Of a stretch of DNA of 64,000 nucleotides, positions 31,672-44,903 are shown piece after piece. How positions within the stretch are numbered: the first letter of the stretch is position 1; every line of letters begins with the position of its first letter. A program made the position numbers and the translations under genes. The notes beneath the pieces were generated by a model. That model saw nothing but the letters and a program-made list of their open reading frames with translations, did not search any database and was not told where the DNA came from. Location: contig NC_049907.1 in the NCBI RefSeq assembly GCF_001411555.2, positions 10,224,622-10,288,621 of the forward strand, in the 5' to 3' direction. Source of the stretch: Juglans regia. Taxonomy: Eukaryota; Streptophyta; Magnoliopsida; Fagales; Juglandaceae.

Positions 31672-34600
31672 TTACGGCTGCGATGGCGATGGAGATGTTG
31701 GGGGCTTCAAATCTGGATACTGCAACCAGGAAGGAAAAGAAGGCGAGCATTTGTTCAGTGCATATACCACAGAATTAACTCAACAAATGCTTGAACATTT
31801 CATTGGATCAGCAATTACATCACTATGCAACAATTTACATCAGCAATTATGTCTTGCCTACAAGATTATCTTTCTATTATCCTATAAATTATTATTCAAT
31901 TACATCACTTCTCTCTCTTGAAAACAGGTGGGGGAATAAGAAAAAAGGTGGGGGAATGGTAGATCAAATATCCATAAAGGTACCTGCAGATTCATAGGTC
32001 ACATTAACCTGCTAGATAACAGCCTTTTAAGTAATGTACATACACAACCCTATCCATAAGGAGCCAAAGGATTCCTTACCCTGCTGGACCTGTGTTCTTG
32101 AATGTGCAACATCTGATGTGGTATGTTCCATTTTTGGTTTTTTCTAAATCTAGCAATCCCTGTTTTTAGCTTTTTAAATAAATAACTGATTTAATCAAAA
32201 GATTTAAGAAGTAAAAAAGAATGGTATGATCTATTTTTTGAAATAGTAAATTTCGTTTGGTCATACTTAAGATATGACATTTTTTGAGGTTATTCCGAAC
32301 TGTTACTACACTATTTTATCTTTAAATGGTATCCTGTGGTGTTCTGATTCTCTTTATGCTTAATTATGTATAATATCTATAGAAAGGTCTAGTGCAAACT
32401 ATAGCAAACAAAAAGCTCCCCACAAGACTAGAAAATGGCATGCACAAACATAAATGCACACATAGACACACGCACTCGCGCACTCATGTGCTCAACCCCC
32501 AATGTGCACCAACAATCCTAAAGATGCTATCAAGTCAGCTAACCAGGTATAAGAGCATACCACATTCCAATACCCACACCATGAATTCAAATGTACCGCA
32601 TTGCATTAAATAATTAGCCACTAATGAGTATATCATGACCTTCATATTCCAAGCAAATAGAGTGAAGCAGAAAAATTATAGAATTCCTGAAGCAGTGGAA
32701 GTGATAATTACGTATGGATATGGAGAAAGTGATTTTGAAAATCCAGGAAGCGATTCTGCTTTAACTTCGGTTTTGGGCACTGAATTTATTTCAGGAATAG
32801 CTTTTCCATCTGTTTCTACCTTTGAATCACCAGCTACTGCTTTTTGTACAGTATTATCAGTGGTAGCAGGCTCTGGGATTGAATCAACAGCTGGAGGGAG
32901 AGCATTGATAATCACGGGTGATGGTAGAAGAGCCTTTCCAATTTGCTGAAATTCCGGACAATTCAGAATAAGTATAGAGGATATAACCGTGAATTGCAAA
33001 AGTATTTGCATTTAACTTTTCAAGATAAGTAATAGAAACACAAATTTCACACGAAGTTCAGACACCTTTATTTCATCACCAAGCTCCTTAGGGGCAACCT
33101 TTGTGTTCAAGAACTCATCAAGTTGTTGTATAGTTTCCTTTCGATTCTGTCATATGAAGCAATTTAGCAAAATTCCAAACTAGACTTGGATTATATGGCA
33201 CGGTTGATATTTTATAAGCGAAAAATTAAGTACAGAAGGGCATTGGAAACTCACCTCAGCAAATAGGAGTTTCTTGCTCACAAACTGAATAATTGCAGCC
33301 GAGCCTAATACTTGGAGTATTGTTTCTATCTAAAAAGATGTAAATAAACCATCAAATGCAATTCCTGATCATGTCACATAGAAAGTCATTTACAGTAAGA
33401 AAATAAAAAAAAAAGGAAACAAAATTAAGGAGCTTTCATCCAAACCTCTGAAAAAGCCAATAAACCTAACCCAGCGGCTGCAGCAATCCCAAGGGTAACA
33501 TTCAAGGCATCTAAACCCTCCTGCACAATAGTCATCATCATAAAGCATATAACGTCCATTTCAGAAAACATAAAGGCAAAAATGTTTAAAAGAAAAGATA
33601 AGCTAATGGGTAAGCTACTGGCCCCATGATAACTGAGAATTCATTCTGTTTTGGTCAATTCAATAACTGTACAAGCAGTGCCAGAATATTCTAGCATATT
33701 TACACAAGAACAAAATGATGACGAAATGTATTTACCATCTCTATTTAGAAAAAAGAACACATTTATTTTTACACATAAAGGCCACTATCAATCCCAATAT
33801 AGAGAACAAATGCATTCATATTACATTAAGGATGCGTTTGGTTATAAAATTCAGCTGAGCTCAATGTAATTTTAAGCTGACTCTAACATCTAAACACCAA
33901 TTCTCAAATTACTAAATTTATCTCAACTCAAAACCTTCTAACATGTGAGACCCACAACCTTTTTTAACTTAACAAATCTTTATACGTAGGACCCAAAACT
34001 TTTTTTAACTTTCCATAAAAAGTACTAAACTCATCTTAACATCCAAATACACTTTAAACTCAGTTTAGATAGGCCTCACATAACTCCCTCCACTACTCAA
34101 CTCACTACTATTCATAAAGAGTTGAACTCAACTCAACATCTAAACGCAGCCTAAAAGGAAAGAGAACTTATCAGAAATTAAAAAAAAAAATCATATAGCA
34201 ATAAAAGAAATTGTTTTATATCCTCCACAAACAACCCCCCCCCCACCAAAAAAAAAAAAAAAAAAAATTTGTACTCCTTCCATGCCGCACTAGATGAAAG
34301 TTATATGGATAGATCCTTTCATTTCCGAGGCTTTCATCATTGGATAGCTTGAAAAGGAAAGCACATCATCTGTTGTGGACTGTAGGGAATATTATTGTAA
34401 CTGGGCAAAGTATTAAATGTTCAAAAATTTCCAATGAAACTTGCTGTCCATGTTCTCAATGAACCAGATATAAAATACTGAATATTTATTAGAGTTGTCT
34501 AACAAATGAACCTAGCAGGACAAAACCCCAGATCAACTGAGTTCATATAATTTATAGGTTTCCTATACTATCTAAAATTGTATTAATGATCAACACATCA

Positions 34601-36492
34601 ACAACAATAAATTTGACTTCAAGTGTAAGATTGAGAAAAGAAGGGAAGAAAGGCAAAGAGAGATCAAGTCAAATGGGCATCCAATAGTTCAAAGATAGAG
34701 TTTCCATAATGCAGTAAACAAATAACTAAAAGCTTAGAAACATACTCCGACTGTGCCACCAATAGCATCTGTGAAATTGCTAAGATCAAGACTCAATGAT
34801 TTCCTTGGTGGTATCCATGGAAGACCACTATTCTGAAAATTTACACAATAAAGTTTCTGAGTGATTATGTTTCAGGCATACATAAGATTTGGATGTTATC
34901 TTCAAAGCATCCAAAGAAAATATCAGAAGAAGAAAGGGAAGACCATCCATCCTCGGGGTCCTTCTGCACCATCATTTATTGCATATGCAGCTTTGAATCC
35001 ATTTACAGTGACCAACTCCGCAACCAATTCGGAATTTCCGTTAAATCTGGCTTCACAAAAAGTTCAGCAACATTAGCTCCATATATTAGCCGTTATAATA
35101 ACAAAGATCAAGTGAGATGTCACCCAGTCTGCTAGGCAATTGCAAATCATGTGAAAGAGAAAATGATCATATGATTGATTGATCTGAAATTTCAAATATG
35201 ACCAAGCCTATGGCTATTAACTGCTTGAATTAATTAAGAAGTAATCATGATACAGACTGCAGATGTGTAACCAATCTCAACAATGTGGAAGATGAAAAAT
35301 ATATAGCACCCTCATATAGTCAATAATTCAAATCCGGAACCTGCGTGATCGAACAACAATACATGGCATTCATGTACGTTCACACCAATCTTGGCTGCTT
35401 GTATTTCAATTAAATGGGACCCGGGGGGTGGGGAGCATTGTGTTAAGAATAGTTTGGAATATCCATAGCTATAAAATCTCCCGAATCTGCTCTACCTGCT
35501 ATTTTACTGCGTCATTAATGGAAAGAAATTGATCCAGGACACCACAATCTCTGCATGATTTGGTGATTTCAGCTCAAGCAGTAGATATGGTGCCCATTCA
35601 TCTGGATTTCTTGAAATAAAAAGTCAACGATTTATGATATTCTCTATATCTATCAAGAATGTTAAATTTCCCAATGAATAGTATGAATATCGCATGTAGA
35701 TTTTCTTTTCGGTAGCATAGTGCTAGTCAAGTCTTTTTCTTTTAAATTTATTTCTATTAGTTTTCCAATGCAGTGAAGCAATAGATATGCTCTAAGTTAT
35801 ATACAAGAAAATGAGGGAAAATTATAGGAATGCGTTTTAAATTCTTACTTGTCTAAAATGAACAATGTAGTATTTTCTGGTTCTCTGAACTTCAAAGAAA
35901 GCTTTTTCAAGAACCCAGGCTTGTCTGCTCCTTTATAAGCAATAGACACCGGCTTCTTTCTTAAACCCCGGATATCTGGGCTACCCGCTTGCCTAAATTC
36001 CGCCGGTGATCTTATATCAAGCAACTGGGCATTGGCATCATCACCTAGCTTTGCATAAGCATTTTTGGCTGACTCAAAACCCCAAGGCTTAGGCTGCTTC
36101 AGAACTTGAGATAAAATCAAGGGAACCACCAGAATGGCGGCACCACCCGCTATTAGTGTAGGATTCTCTGTTACAAAACTTAATACACTATCAAGAACCC
36201 CACTTGGATCAAGTTCCACAGCTGTAGAGCTAGTCACAGACTGTTGAAGTGCTTCCTCATATGATAAAGCTCTAGCAAGCCCAGTATTAAGAGCTGAAGA
36301 TAGAAGGACAAGACCCCCTGGAAAACCCCTTGAGAAACATTCTTGTAAAGTTGATGGATGGTTGCATAAAGTAGCAGAACTTGAGAACTTGAGTGGAAAA
36401 GTAGTAGGGACTGATGAAAATTTTCTGGGTTCTTTCTTTCTGTCACGAAGAATGGACAAGGGAGTCAAGCATGCTGCATTGAGGGCCTCCAT
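31672..36492 (-). CDS. TROL: Thylakoid rhodanese-like protein TROL (STR4), complete, 8 exons
   Basis: TROL is a thylakoid and inner-envelope membrane protein that binds ferredoxin-NADP+ reductase (FNR) at the end of photosynthetic electron transport. Exons (minus): 36,492-35,849; 35,046-34,944; 34,832-34,746; 33,520-33,446; 33,329-33,255; 33,146-33,066; 32,945-32,712; 31,719-31,672. They sum to 1,347 nt, 448 residues (Arabidopsis protein about 466); all introns GT-AG. Residues 1 to about 75 form a chloroplast transit region. A membrane segment lies at about 111-131 ([20 protein letters not shown]). The rhodanese fold spans about 135-250 ([28 protein letters not shown]). The expected catalytic Cys is replaced by Asp214, so it is an inactive rhodanese. 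Hydrophobic segments follow at about 284-302 and 306-326, a Pro/acidic linker in exon 7, and the FNR-recruitment tail [11 protein letters not shown] in exon 8. The start is the MEALNAA Met. Confidence 0.95.
33521..34745 (-). other. TROL intron 3 with a family-B MITE
   Basis: This 1.2-kb intron contains the MITE at 33,830-34,152 and an A-rich run near 34,242-34,267. Other TROL introns are 802 (intron 1), 111, 116, 108, 120 and 992 bp (intron 7). Nothing else recognisable was seen in introns 1 and 7. Confidence 0.8.
33830..34152 (-). mobile_element. MITE, family B, in TROL intron 3
   Basis: Begins GGATGCGTTTGGTTATAAAA and ends CATCTAAACGCAGCC, giving imperfect inverted ends. Interior contains GAGACCCACAACCTTTTT and CTACTATTCATAAAGAG as in the 28,813 copy. 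Confidence 0.8.
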
Positions 36493-37384
36493 GGCATATT
36501 CTGTATCAAACAATTTCTGGGGAGCTCAATGGATTGATGGAACAGCTTGAACCACCATGGGAAATGAAGGGTTTATGCAGATTTTGTTTCTTTCTAGGAT
36601 GCCTGGGTGGAGATGGAGCAAAGGATGACAAGCTTAGCCTTTGGGGTATGTTTGGCTGATTGTCTTTTGAGTGGAGGGTGGTACTGACATGGCATGGGAG
36701 ATAAGCTTTCTTCCAGTGGTGAAATGACACGTTTCAATTGTGGATCAAAGTTTGGTGGTGATGGACTTTTTGTATTCCCATATTGTGTGGCTAAGAAGGA
36801 ACTTAGAAAGTTTTTAGATACAAGAAAAAAAACCTACCAAAGTACACGGTTTTTAAGTCGGTAGTATGATAGCTTGAGTAATGATAGTATAGTTATCAAA
36901 GTGTATAAGGGTTAAATAATTTGTTTAAAAATATTAAGGTTATATATTATTTTTTTATATAAATCTCGTATTTATTCACTTCTTAAAAAGATTGTTAAAC
37001 GCTTACAAATTATATGACTGTAAATATTATTATTTTTTAATAAAAATATATTATTCATGAATATTTGAATACTAAACAAGTTTGGCAATTTAGGTACGTA
37101 ATCAAGCCTAGAAAGATTAAGACAAGTAAGTTCCCAATCCAACACAATTTGCTTGGATGAAAAGGATCAACTTCTTGGATGGATCACACAACTTTGTCTA
37201 AGTTTGTACTGCCAGGTGTGATCTTTATTAACTAATTGATTTATCTAAATCAAAATTACGAGTATTTCATTAAAGAGTTAACTTCAATGTCTGGTAATGA
37301 TGGAGATTTTTACTTCGTTCATTATCAGTGACCTCAATCCATTCTTCCATTATTTTGATACATCCTTCTCCTTGGCCACTTGAA
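36493..37384. other. Upstream region of TROL; no gene
   Basis: The first 200 bp probably hold the TROL 5' UTR and promoter. The rest is AT-rich and unassigned up to the copia remnant. No clear TATA box could be assigned. Confidence 0.45.
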
Positions 37385-40300
37385 ATCATACTATGCTATT
37401 TGTTGAATTCCATGACGATATGCTTAATCATGAGATGGTTTTTCAACAACACAGCTTGTAGCATCTGATCCTTCTAATTTTGCATTATTCATGTAAAGGC
37501 AAGGCTTCCCTTCATCAAATAGATGTTCTCGAAACAACTCTCAACATTTTTCACAAGAAAGGGACAAAATCACATAACCTTCAGGCATGCTTTTTCTCTC
37601 ATCTGCATTTCCAACCCAATCAACATCTGAATAGCCAACTAATGTCAAGTTAATGTCCTTAAAATACCAAATCCCATAATCTACAGTTGCACTTAGATAT
37701 TTAATGATTTTTTTTACTATAGTAAGATGTGATTCCTTAGGATTAGCTTGAAACCTAGCACACACACAAACACTAAATGCTATATCGAGTATACTTGCTG
37801 AATATAAAGTAAACTCCCTATCATGCTTCTATAGAGTGTTGGATCAATGTTCTTACTTGTAAGGTTTGTGCTGATTTTCACTGAAGTGCTCATAGGAGTA
37901 CGAACACGACTCTTTCTTTCCATTCTAAACTTCTTAACAAGTTCTCTAGCATACTTAGATTGTGAGATGAAAATTCATTCTTTAGTTTGTTTAACTTGAA
38001 TGCCCAAGAAAAAATTTAACTCACCAATCATACTCATATCAAACTAAGATTTTATTTCAGTAGCAAAATCATGGGAAAGTGAGTTAAGGGTTGCTAAAAA
38101 AAAATATCATCTACATAAATTTGAGCAATGAGAAGTTGCTTACCTAATTTTTTTATGAAAAGAATCCTATCAGCTTGTCCTTCAGTGAAACCATGCTCAA
38201 GTAAGTAAGCTATCAACCTTTCATACCAAGCTCATGGTGCTTGCTTCAATCCATAGAATGCCTTCTTTAACCTGTACATATGATCAGGATAGAGGTTATT
38301 AATGAATCTTTTAGGTTGTTCTACTTATACCTCTTCTTGTAGTAGTCTATTTAAAAATACACTTTTAACATCCATTTGATACAATTTAAAATTTAGATGA
38401 CAAGTTATAGCAAGCAATATGCGGACAGATTCTAAACGTGCAACAGGAGCAAAAGTTTCATTAAAATCAATCCCTTCTACTTGTGTGTAGCCTTGTGCAA
38501 CAAGTCTTGCTTTGTTTCTGACTATGGTGCCATGCTCATCAGACTTGTTCTTGAAGATCCATTTGATTCCAATGATGTTATAATTTTCAGGTCTAGGAAC
38601 CAACTCCCATACTTCATTTCTTATGAATTGATGAAGTTTCTCACAGCCAACTTTTATAACTTAAAGCTTCTTCAACTTTCTTGGGTTCTACCTGTAACAA
38701 ATAACACAAAAGAAATTTGAATTAGAACTCTTTTTCTAAGTCTCATTCTTTCATGTAGCTCACCAAGAATGTTCTCTCTTGGATGATTTTGACTAATCCT
38801 CGAGGAGGGTTTTTGTCATGTAGAGGAGAGTTTGGAGGTGTTTGCTCTACATGGCCTGCATCACTTAGCTCTACAGAATTCTCTTCTGTGGCCTGGGCTA
38901 ACTCTCTATGCTTTCAAGTTCCCTTTTTGTGGTCTCGGCTGAAACATCATCTACAACCACATTTATAGATTCCATAACAGTCTTTTTACGTAGGTTGTAG
39001 ACTTTATAGGCTTTGCTATTTGAGGAATATCCATTCATCACTTTTGCTATCAAATTTATGTGAACTTTCCCAATCACGCAAGATGTAGCACTTGCTGCCG
39101 AAGACTCTAAAATATTTAACAGTGGGCTACTTGTTCTTCCACAACCCGTATGAGGTATGTTTTGTCCCTAGTCTATAAAGACAACTCTATTTAGAATGTG
39201 GCTTGCCGTGTTCATAGCTTCTCCCCAAAAGTATAAGGCCATCTTTTTTTTGCTTAACATCGTTCGAGCCATCTCTTGAATAGTTCTATTTTTCATTTCC
39301 ACTACTCCATTTTGTTGTGGAGTAATAGGAGCAAAAAATTCCTGATGGATGCCTTGTTAATCACAAAAAGAGGAGAAGTTAGAGTTTTCAAATTCTTTAA
39401 CACGATTATTACCAATTTTAGAGATAGAAATTTCCTTCTCTATTTGTAGTCTCTTGAACAGCTTCTTGGCAAGGTCAAATGTTTCAGATTTTTCCCTTAG
39501 AATTATGGTCCAAGTAAATCTAAAAAAGTCATCCACAATAAACATGATGTACTTCTTCTCTCCAAGGCTTTTGTTTGTGTAAGTCCATGTGAAGTACTTC
39601 AAGAGGCTAAGAGGTGAGAATATCTGAAATTTTCTTGTGTTGAGATCTTGTTTGCTTTCCCTCTTGACATGATCTACACAACATCTTTTTAACTTTTAGA
39701 GACTTTGGTAACCCAGCTACTGCTTTTTTCTTTTTTGGAGATTTTTGACAAGTCTCTTAGATTGATGTGACCAAGACGTTGATGCCAAAGCTTGACTTCA
39801 TCTAATAAAACTCTGTGGCAACACAAATTTGATGTTGAGGAGACTCCATAGCAATTGTTCGAAGTTCTAGTGCCCTTCAAGACCCATTCTCCAACTTGAT
39901 TATAGACATTGCATTCATTCTTTGAAAACGACATAGAGAGATCATCATCACAAAATTGACTAATGCTAAGTAAATTAGCCTTAAGGCCATTTGCAAATAA
40001 AACATTATGAAAAGTCGGTAGTTTAGGTTTTTCAATACTTCCATTTCCTTCAACAATGGCCTTGCTCCCATCTCCAAAGGTCACGATTCCTCCACTTATG
40101 GACTTAATCTTCTTGAATAGAGCTTTATCAACCAACATATGTCTTGAGCAAGCACTGTCCAGGTACCACAAGCAGTTGTCCATTGACTTGAGTGTTGTGT
40201 GAGCAACTAAACACACGTCATCCTCTTTAATCACCAATTTAGCTTTGAGTTTGGTCTTTTCCATATCACTTTGCATATTTTTCCTTTGCTGAGAAGATAA

Positions 40301-40691
40301 AAATCTGCTAGTTCACCGAGTTTACGACTAATGGTAGTTATTTGATGACTCAAGTCATCGACCATATTTTCTAAATTCTTTTCCTTTCTTGTAGATTTTC
40401 TTTTTCCTTCATTTTCCTGCACTTTTCTCAAGTTAAAGCAATGTGGCCTTATATGGCCAAGAATACCACAATGAGGACAAGTAGGAATAAACTTATCTTT
40501 GAACTTATCTCGATTAAGCTTCCTTGATGTTGATCTTTCATAAGAGGCTCTCAGAATTTTAGACTTTGACACGGCTTTCTTTGGTGAGGATAGTATCCTC
40601 ACCTTGGCTTCCTTTAACAAAGATAATACCTTTCGATGAAGTGACTGCGGATGATGAGGTTTGAAGTTCTTTCATTTGGGAAGTCATGTAC

Positions 40692-41749
40692 TGTAACGAC
40701 CCAATCCTATATTATTGTGGATAAATTATGGATAATTTCATTGGGTCTAAATTAGGTTAATGGGCCAACTATTATAGAAGCTCAATTGAGTGTTCGAGTA
40801 TTTCTTGAATAGACTATGGGCCTAATATTTTTATTCTGACGGATATCATATTTTATTGGGCTTGCCATGTTAGTTAATATCATTAAAATTTTTTGACTAG
40901 GTAAAATCTTTTTATGAGACGTGATAATTAGCTTAAAATATTTTAATTAGCCAAGTGGGAATTGGCCGAAAAATTAATAAGAACAGGTTATATTAATTTT
41001 AGAGGTTGAGTCGAGGCCTATAATTCACTGAAAAAGTCCAAATCTCATACACCCAAAACCCGAGGCTCACACCTTTCAAACCGTGAAAACCAACTTGATC
41101 CATTTGTCCACCCAACACGATTCCACTCCCATGCACATGCACGTCTCTTCCATTTGTTTTCTCTAGGGTTTTTATTAGTCTTTTTTTCTATATATATGCT
41201 CGTTACACAGTACCACACACAACACCCTTCATTTTTAGCGCTTTACAAACCACTTTCCTTCAGCCCGTCCAGCAAACCACCCACACGGTAACCACCAGGA
41301 AACTCCTCCATATCTCCTCCCCCAGTCCAAGCAACATCACAGAAACAAGACCTATGACCCCTTCCTCTCTCACAGTCCACGTCCAAGTCACTCGCAACAC
41401 ATGTCCAGAAAAAACAACCTCCACCACCTCCCTTCAGTCCCTCTCGCAGCCTCGCCACCCTAAAGCCAAGCCAGCCACGCCACAACCCCTTCCAGTTGGT
41501 TAGCCATCACACGACACCTTTGTTTTGCTTCTAAAAAATAGAGCACTTTTGGAGTCCCCCGTAGAGCCACATACTCCCTCGTCAGCCACCACATCTCGTC
41601 GAAAACGACCATACGTCATGGCCACAGCTCGGTCGTGCTACCCCGACGCCACCATCGCCTTAGATCTGCCTTGTCCCTCACGGTGAGCCATCGCCGAACG
41701 ATCCCACTACTTCTCCTTCCCTTTTGCTCACTATGTTCACTCTTTCTCA

Positions 41750-41783
<34 letters not shown>

Positions 41784-43116
41784 AAGCTTTCATTTTCTCT
41801 CTATCTCTCTAGCCTTGAGCCACCAAGGAACCACCTAGCTCCGCCGTGCAGTACCACCAAGCCCAAAAGCCACGTCCATTGTCTCGTAAGCCTCCTCTGA
41901 ATACATGAATAACATGAAATATTACGTGTAGGTGGGTTAGTTAAATTACAAAAATTCCCCTACCTTTTTAGGATTTACAGTCGAGAATAATTTAGTGTTA
42001 GGAAGATTAGGTTATTTTAGTAGTTTAGACTTTAAATAAAATCACATGTTTAATTAGAAATTTATGCAAATTACGTGTCTATTTTTATAGGCGACTGATT
42101 TCGTGTCGAAAATAGTGGATTAGAGCTGCAAGGTAAGTAGCATGATCATACCCTTACATGTATGTAAGGTAAACTGCTTGCCTTTTATAAAAATATTATG
42201 CATGTATGCCCTTCATTGGAAGCCCCCTTTACGTACTCAAGACATGATAAAATTATGAAAATTCATGATTTTTCGTGACGAATTATGTATTAAATTATTT
42301 ATAAAAATTCATGATTTTATAAAAGGAGTTATGCATCAAAATATTTATGAAAAGCCATGCATAATTTTATGTGAAAATTTATATATCAAAATATTTATGA
42401 AAAATCATGATTTTATGTGAGGAAACATGTATCATGACATTTATGAAAGAATGTGATTTCATTTAAAATCTATGATATAATATGACAAGATATGACAAGT
42501 ATACATGCTGGTAGGGCACCGAGTATGTATTCCTTATGTATGGATTCCACAGTCCGCAGCCACGGGAGGAATCAGAATCTACGTAGATTCGCTAACCCTA
42601 ACTCACAGGAGTCAATAGTGGGTATTGGCCTATGATAAGTGAAAGATAAGTTCATGGTATTTTCGTATGTATTTTTGAGTATGCACGTTTTTTAAGAAAC
42701 CTTATGTTTATTATATTTACTGTATGATGTGTTGCTTATTGAATATTCGACTCATTTTTGTATATTTTTATATTTTTAATCCACCCCAGGTGATGATATT
42801 TACGAGGATGAGACTGCAGGACATGACTTGATCCAAGGAGGCGAGGTAGAGGCCTAGATAGTTTATGTCATGTTCAATTTATTATTTAAGATTTAAATAA
42901 ATTATTTTGATAAGCACATGAGATTTTAATATTTTTTTAAATAAGTACATCCGCAGACTCTATTTTAAATTTTAAGTATTTAATAAAGTTTATTTTATTT
43001 ATGGAATCTTTCACATCTGGTGTGTCATTTAAAAAAAAGTTTTGAATCAAGTTTAGTGGTACACTGGCTCCCTGAAAATTTTAAAAAATGTCTTTACTGG
43101 GGAGCGAGGTGTTACA
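40692..43116 (+). mobile_element. Solo LTR (2.4 kb) inserted in the copia gag
   Basis: Starts TGTAACGACCC and ends GGTGTTACA, with TGTAC duplicated at 40,687-40,691 and 43,117-43,121, a 5-bp target-site duplication. It splits the copia gag frame, which continues on both sides. No internal coding domain and no repeated ends, so it is a single LTR rather than a complete element. It contains TATA-like CTATATATATG near 41,190, (CT)n at about 41,750-41,780 and a repetitive TTATGAAAA..CATGATTTTAT region at 42,240-42,480. TGTAACGACC starts resemble Tekay/Del-type gypsy LTRs (from memory). Confidence 0.88.
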
Positions 43117-44238
43117 TGTACCCCAAACCCATGAGATCACAACTGAATTTTTGAAAGCTCAACATTTTATCTAATTTCTGAGTTACAGTTTTTTTCTTGT
43201 ATTCTTGAACTTTTTCCAATTCTTTCTTAAGTACTCCACTTTGAGTGTTTAATCTTGATATTTCAACTTCAGAAATTTTTAATCTCTTAGATAAATTATT
43301 CTTTTCATTCTCCATGGCTATGAGCTTGTTGTTCAGCTTCTTATTTAGTTTTTTCAACTTGACCACCTCTTCAAATAAATTATTATAGGCTTTCTATATA
43401 CTCAGTTCATGATCAGCCTCAACTAGAGCTACCTCCGAGTCACTGTCATCATACTCACTTTCAGATTTTGTTAGCATAATTTCAAGAATCTCACTAATAA
43501 TAGTAGAAAATGCTATAAATAAACTTTCATCCTCAGATGTTGAATTGGAATTTTCAGAATCTGAGCTGTCACTCAATGTCGCATTAAGTGCTTTTCCTTT
43601 GTTCTTTTTAAAGTTTGGACATTCAATCTTTATGTGACCATAACCTGATCATTCATGGCACTTAACATTATCATTTTTCTCAGATTTCTCTTTATTCCAT
43701 TTTTCAGAATAATTTTTCTTAGCAAAGAATTCCTTACCTCTCTTTTGCTTTCCATTTGCCCTTTGTTAAACATGAATTTTCTTGCAATAAGCACTATATC
43801 CTCATCGTTTAGATTCTCCTCATCAGAAAAGTCTACACGATCTTCTCTCATAGGTTTTAGAGCAATGAACTTATATTTTCTTGTTTGAGGAAGTGAAGAC
43901 TCATAGGTTTGTAAGGAACCTACTAGTTCTTCAACCTTAATTGCATTCAAGTCCTTGCTTTCCTCTATGGTAGTCACTTTTGGGCGAAATCTTTCAAACA
44001 AAGATCTTAGGATCTTCCTCACAACTCTTGAGTCCTCCACCTTCTCACCAAGATTGAACCTGGAATTTACAATATCATTAAGTTTAGTATAAAAATTATT
44101 AAAGCTCTCGTTTTCAGCATTTTAATCTCCTAAAACTTTGAGGTTAGTAATTGCAATTTAGAATTTTTTACAATTCTTGTTCCTTCTTGCGTGACTTCCA
44201 AGATATCCCAAGCTTCTTTAGCCACCTCACCCATGGAA

Positions 44239-44320
44239 ATTCTTTTAAATTCTTTAGAAGATATAGCCATAAAAATAGCATTCTTTTAAATTCTTTAGAA
44301 GATATAGCCATAAAAATAGC
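44239..44320. repeat. 41-bp tandem duplication in copia gag
   Basis: 44,239-44,279 and 44,280-44,320 are identical copies. 41 is not a multiple of three, so the duplication itself breaks the gag frame. Confidence 0.9.
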
Positions 44321-44903
44321 ATTAAGTCCCTTGCTATTCCAATTACAGTTGTTAATCTCATCTCTTGTCCATGCATCAATGACTGTCTCGAGTTTAGTCC
44401 ATTCTTGCTCAACTGCATACCACACACGCTCATCCAATGATTTAAGGAAAGCCCTCATACGAACTTTCTAATATGCATAATTTTCCCAAGTGTGGCGAGG
44501 CTGTCAAAGAAGACATGATCAATAGGTGCACGGATCACACTCGAATGAGTGAACCACGCTCTAATGCCAATTGAAATTATCTACGTACCCCTGTATTGTA
44601 ATACAACGACCTACCAATTCACTCAACTAATTAGTTAGTAATCAATAATGCAATAATTTCATAACCAATCATATTCATAAAGTAAATAAAGTGTGTAAAC
44701 CAAATTTAGTTACGAAGGGAAACCCTTTGAAGAACTTCTCAAAGGTAAAACCCTAAGAGGCTGCCAAACCCAGAAAAAATTAATTTTATTATTTGAAAAT
44801 CAGTTACAAGTAATTCTCAATTACAAAACCTTTGTTAATTGACTTTCTTTCTTGACTGGACAAACGACCCATTTGCCTCTACTCCAGTGGTTGAACTTGA
44901 TCA

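Larger units (their letters stand above)
37385..44572 (-). mobile_element. Ty1/copia retrotransposon, decayed and interrupted
   Basis: Minus-strand order is gag, protease, integrase, reverse transcriptase, RNase H, the copia order. gag runs from about 44,458 to 43,100 and resumes at 40,690 after an inserted solo LTR. One zinc knuckle (about 43,620-43,660) has a stop at its second Cys; a second (CPHCGILGHIRPHC) is at about 40,438-40,480. Protease: WYLDSACSRHM near 40,157. GAG-pre-integrase: LWHQRLGHINLRDL near 39,768-39,795. Integrase core: 39,602-39,357. RT: 38,603-38,000 with an intact YVDD box at about 38,104-38,118. RNase H: 37,765-37,541 (ARFQANPKESHL, LVGYSDVDWVG). A primer-binding site like TGGCATTAGAGC (initiator tRNA-Met type) is at 44,558-44,569. 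Many stops and frameshifts. LTR borders were not resolved. Confidence 0.88.

Noticed and set aside
34861..35135. Plus-strand frames over TROL exon 2
   Set aside because: Antisense shadows of the TROL exon at 34,944-35,046.
36362..36550. Plus-strand frame over the TROL start
   Set aside because: Antisense shadow of TROL exon 1.
38481..38968. Plus-strand frames in the copia region
   Set aside because: Antisense to the copia reverse transcriptase; no independent domain.
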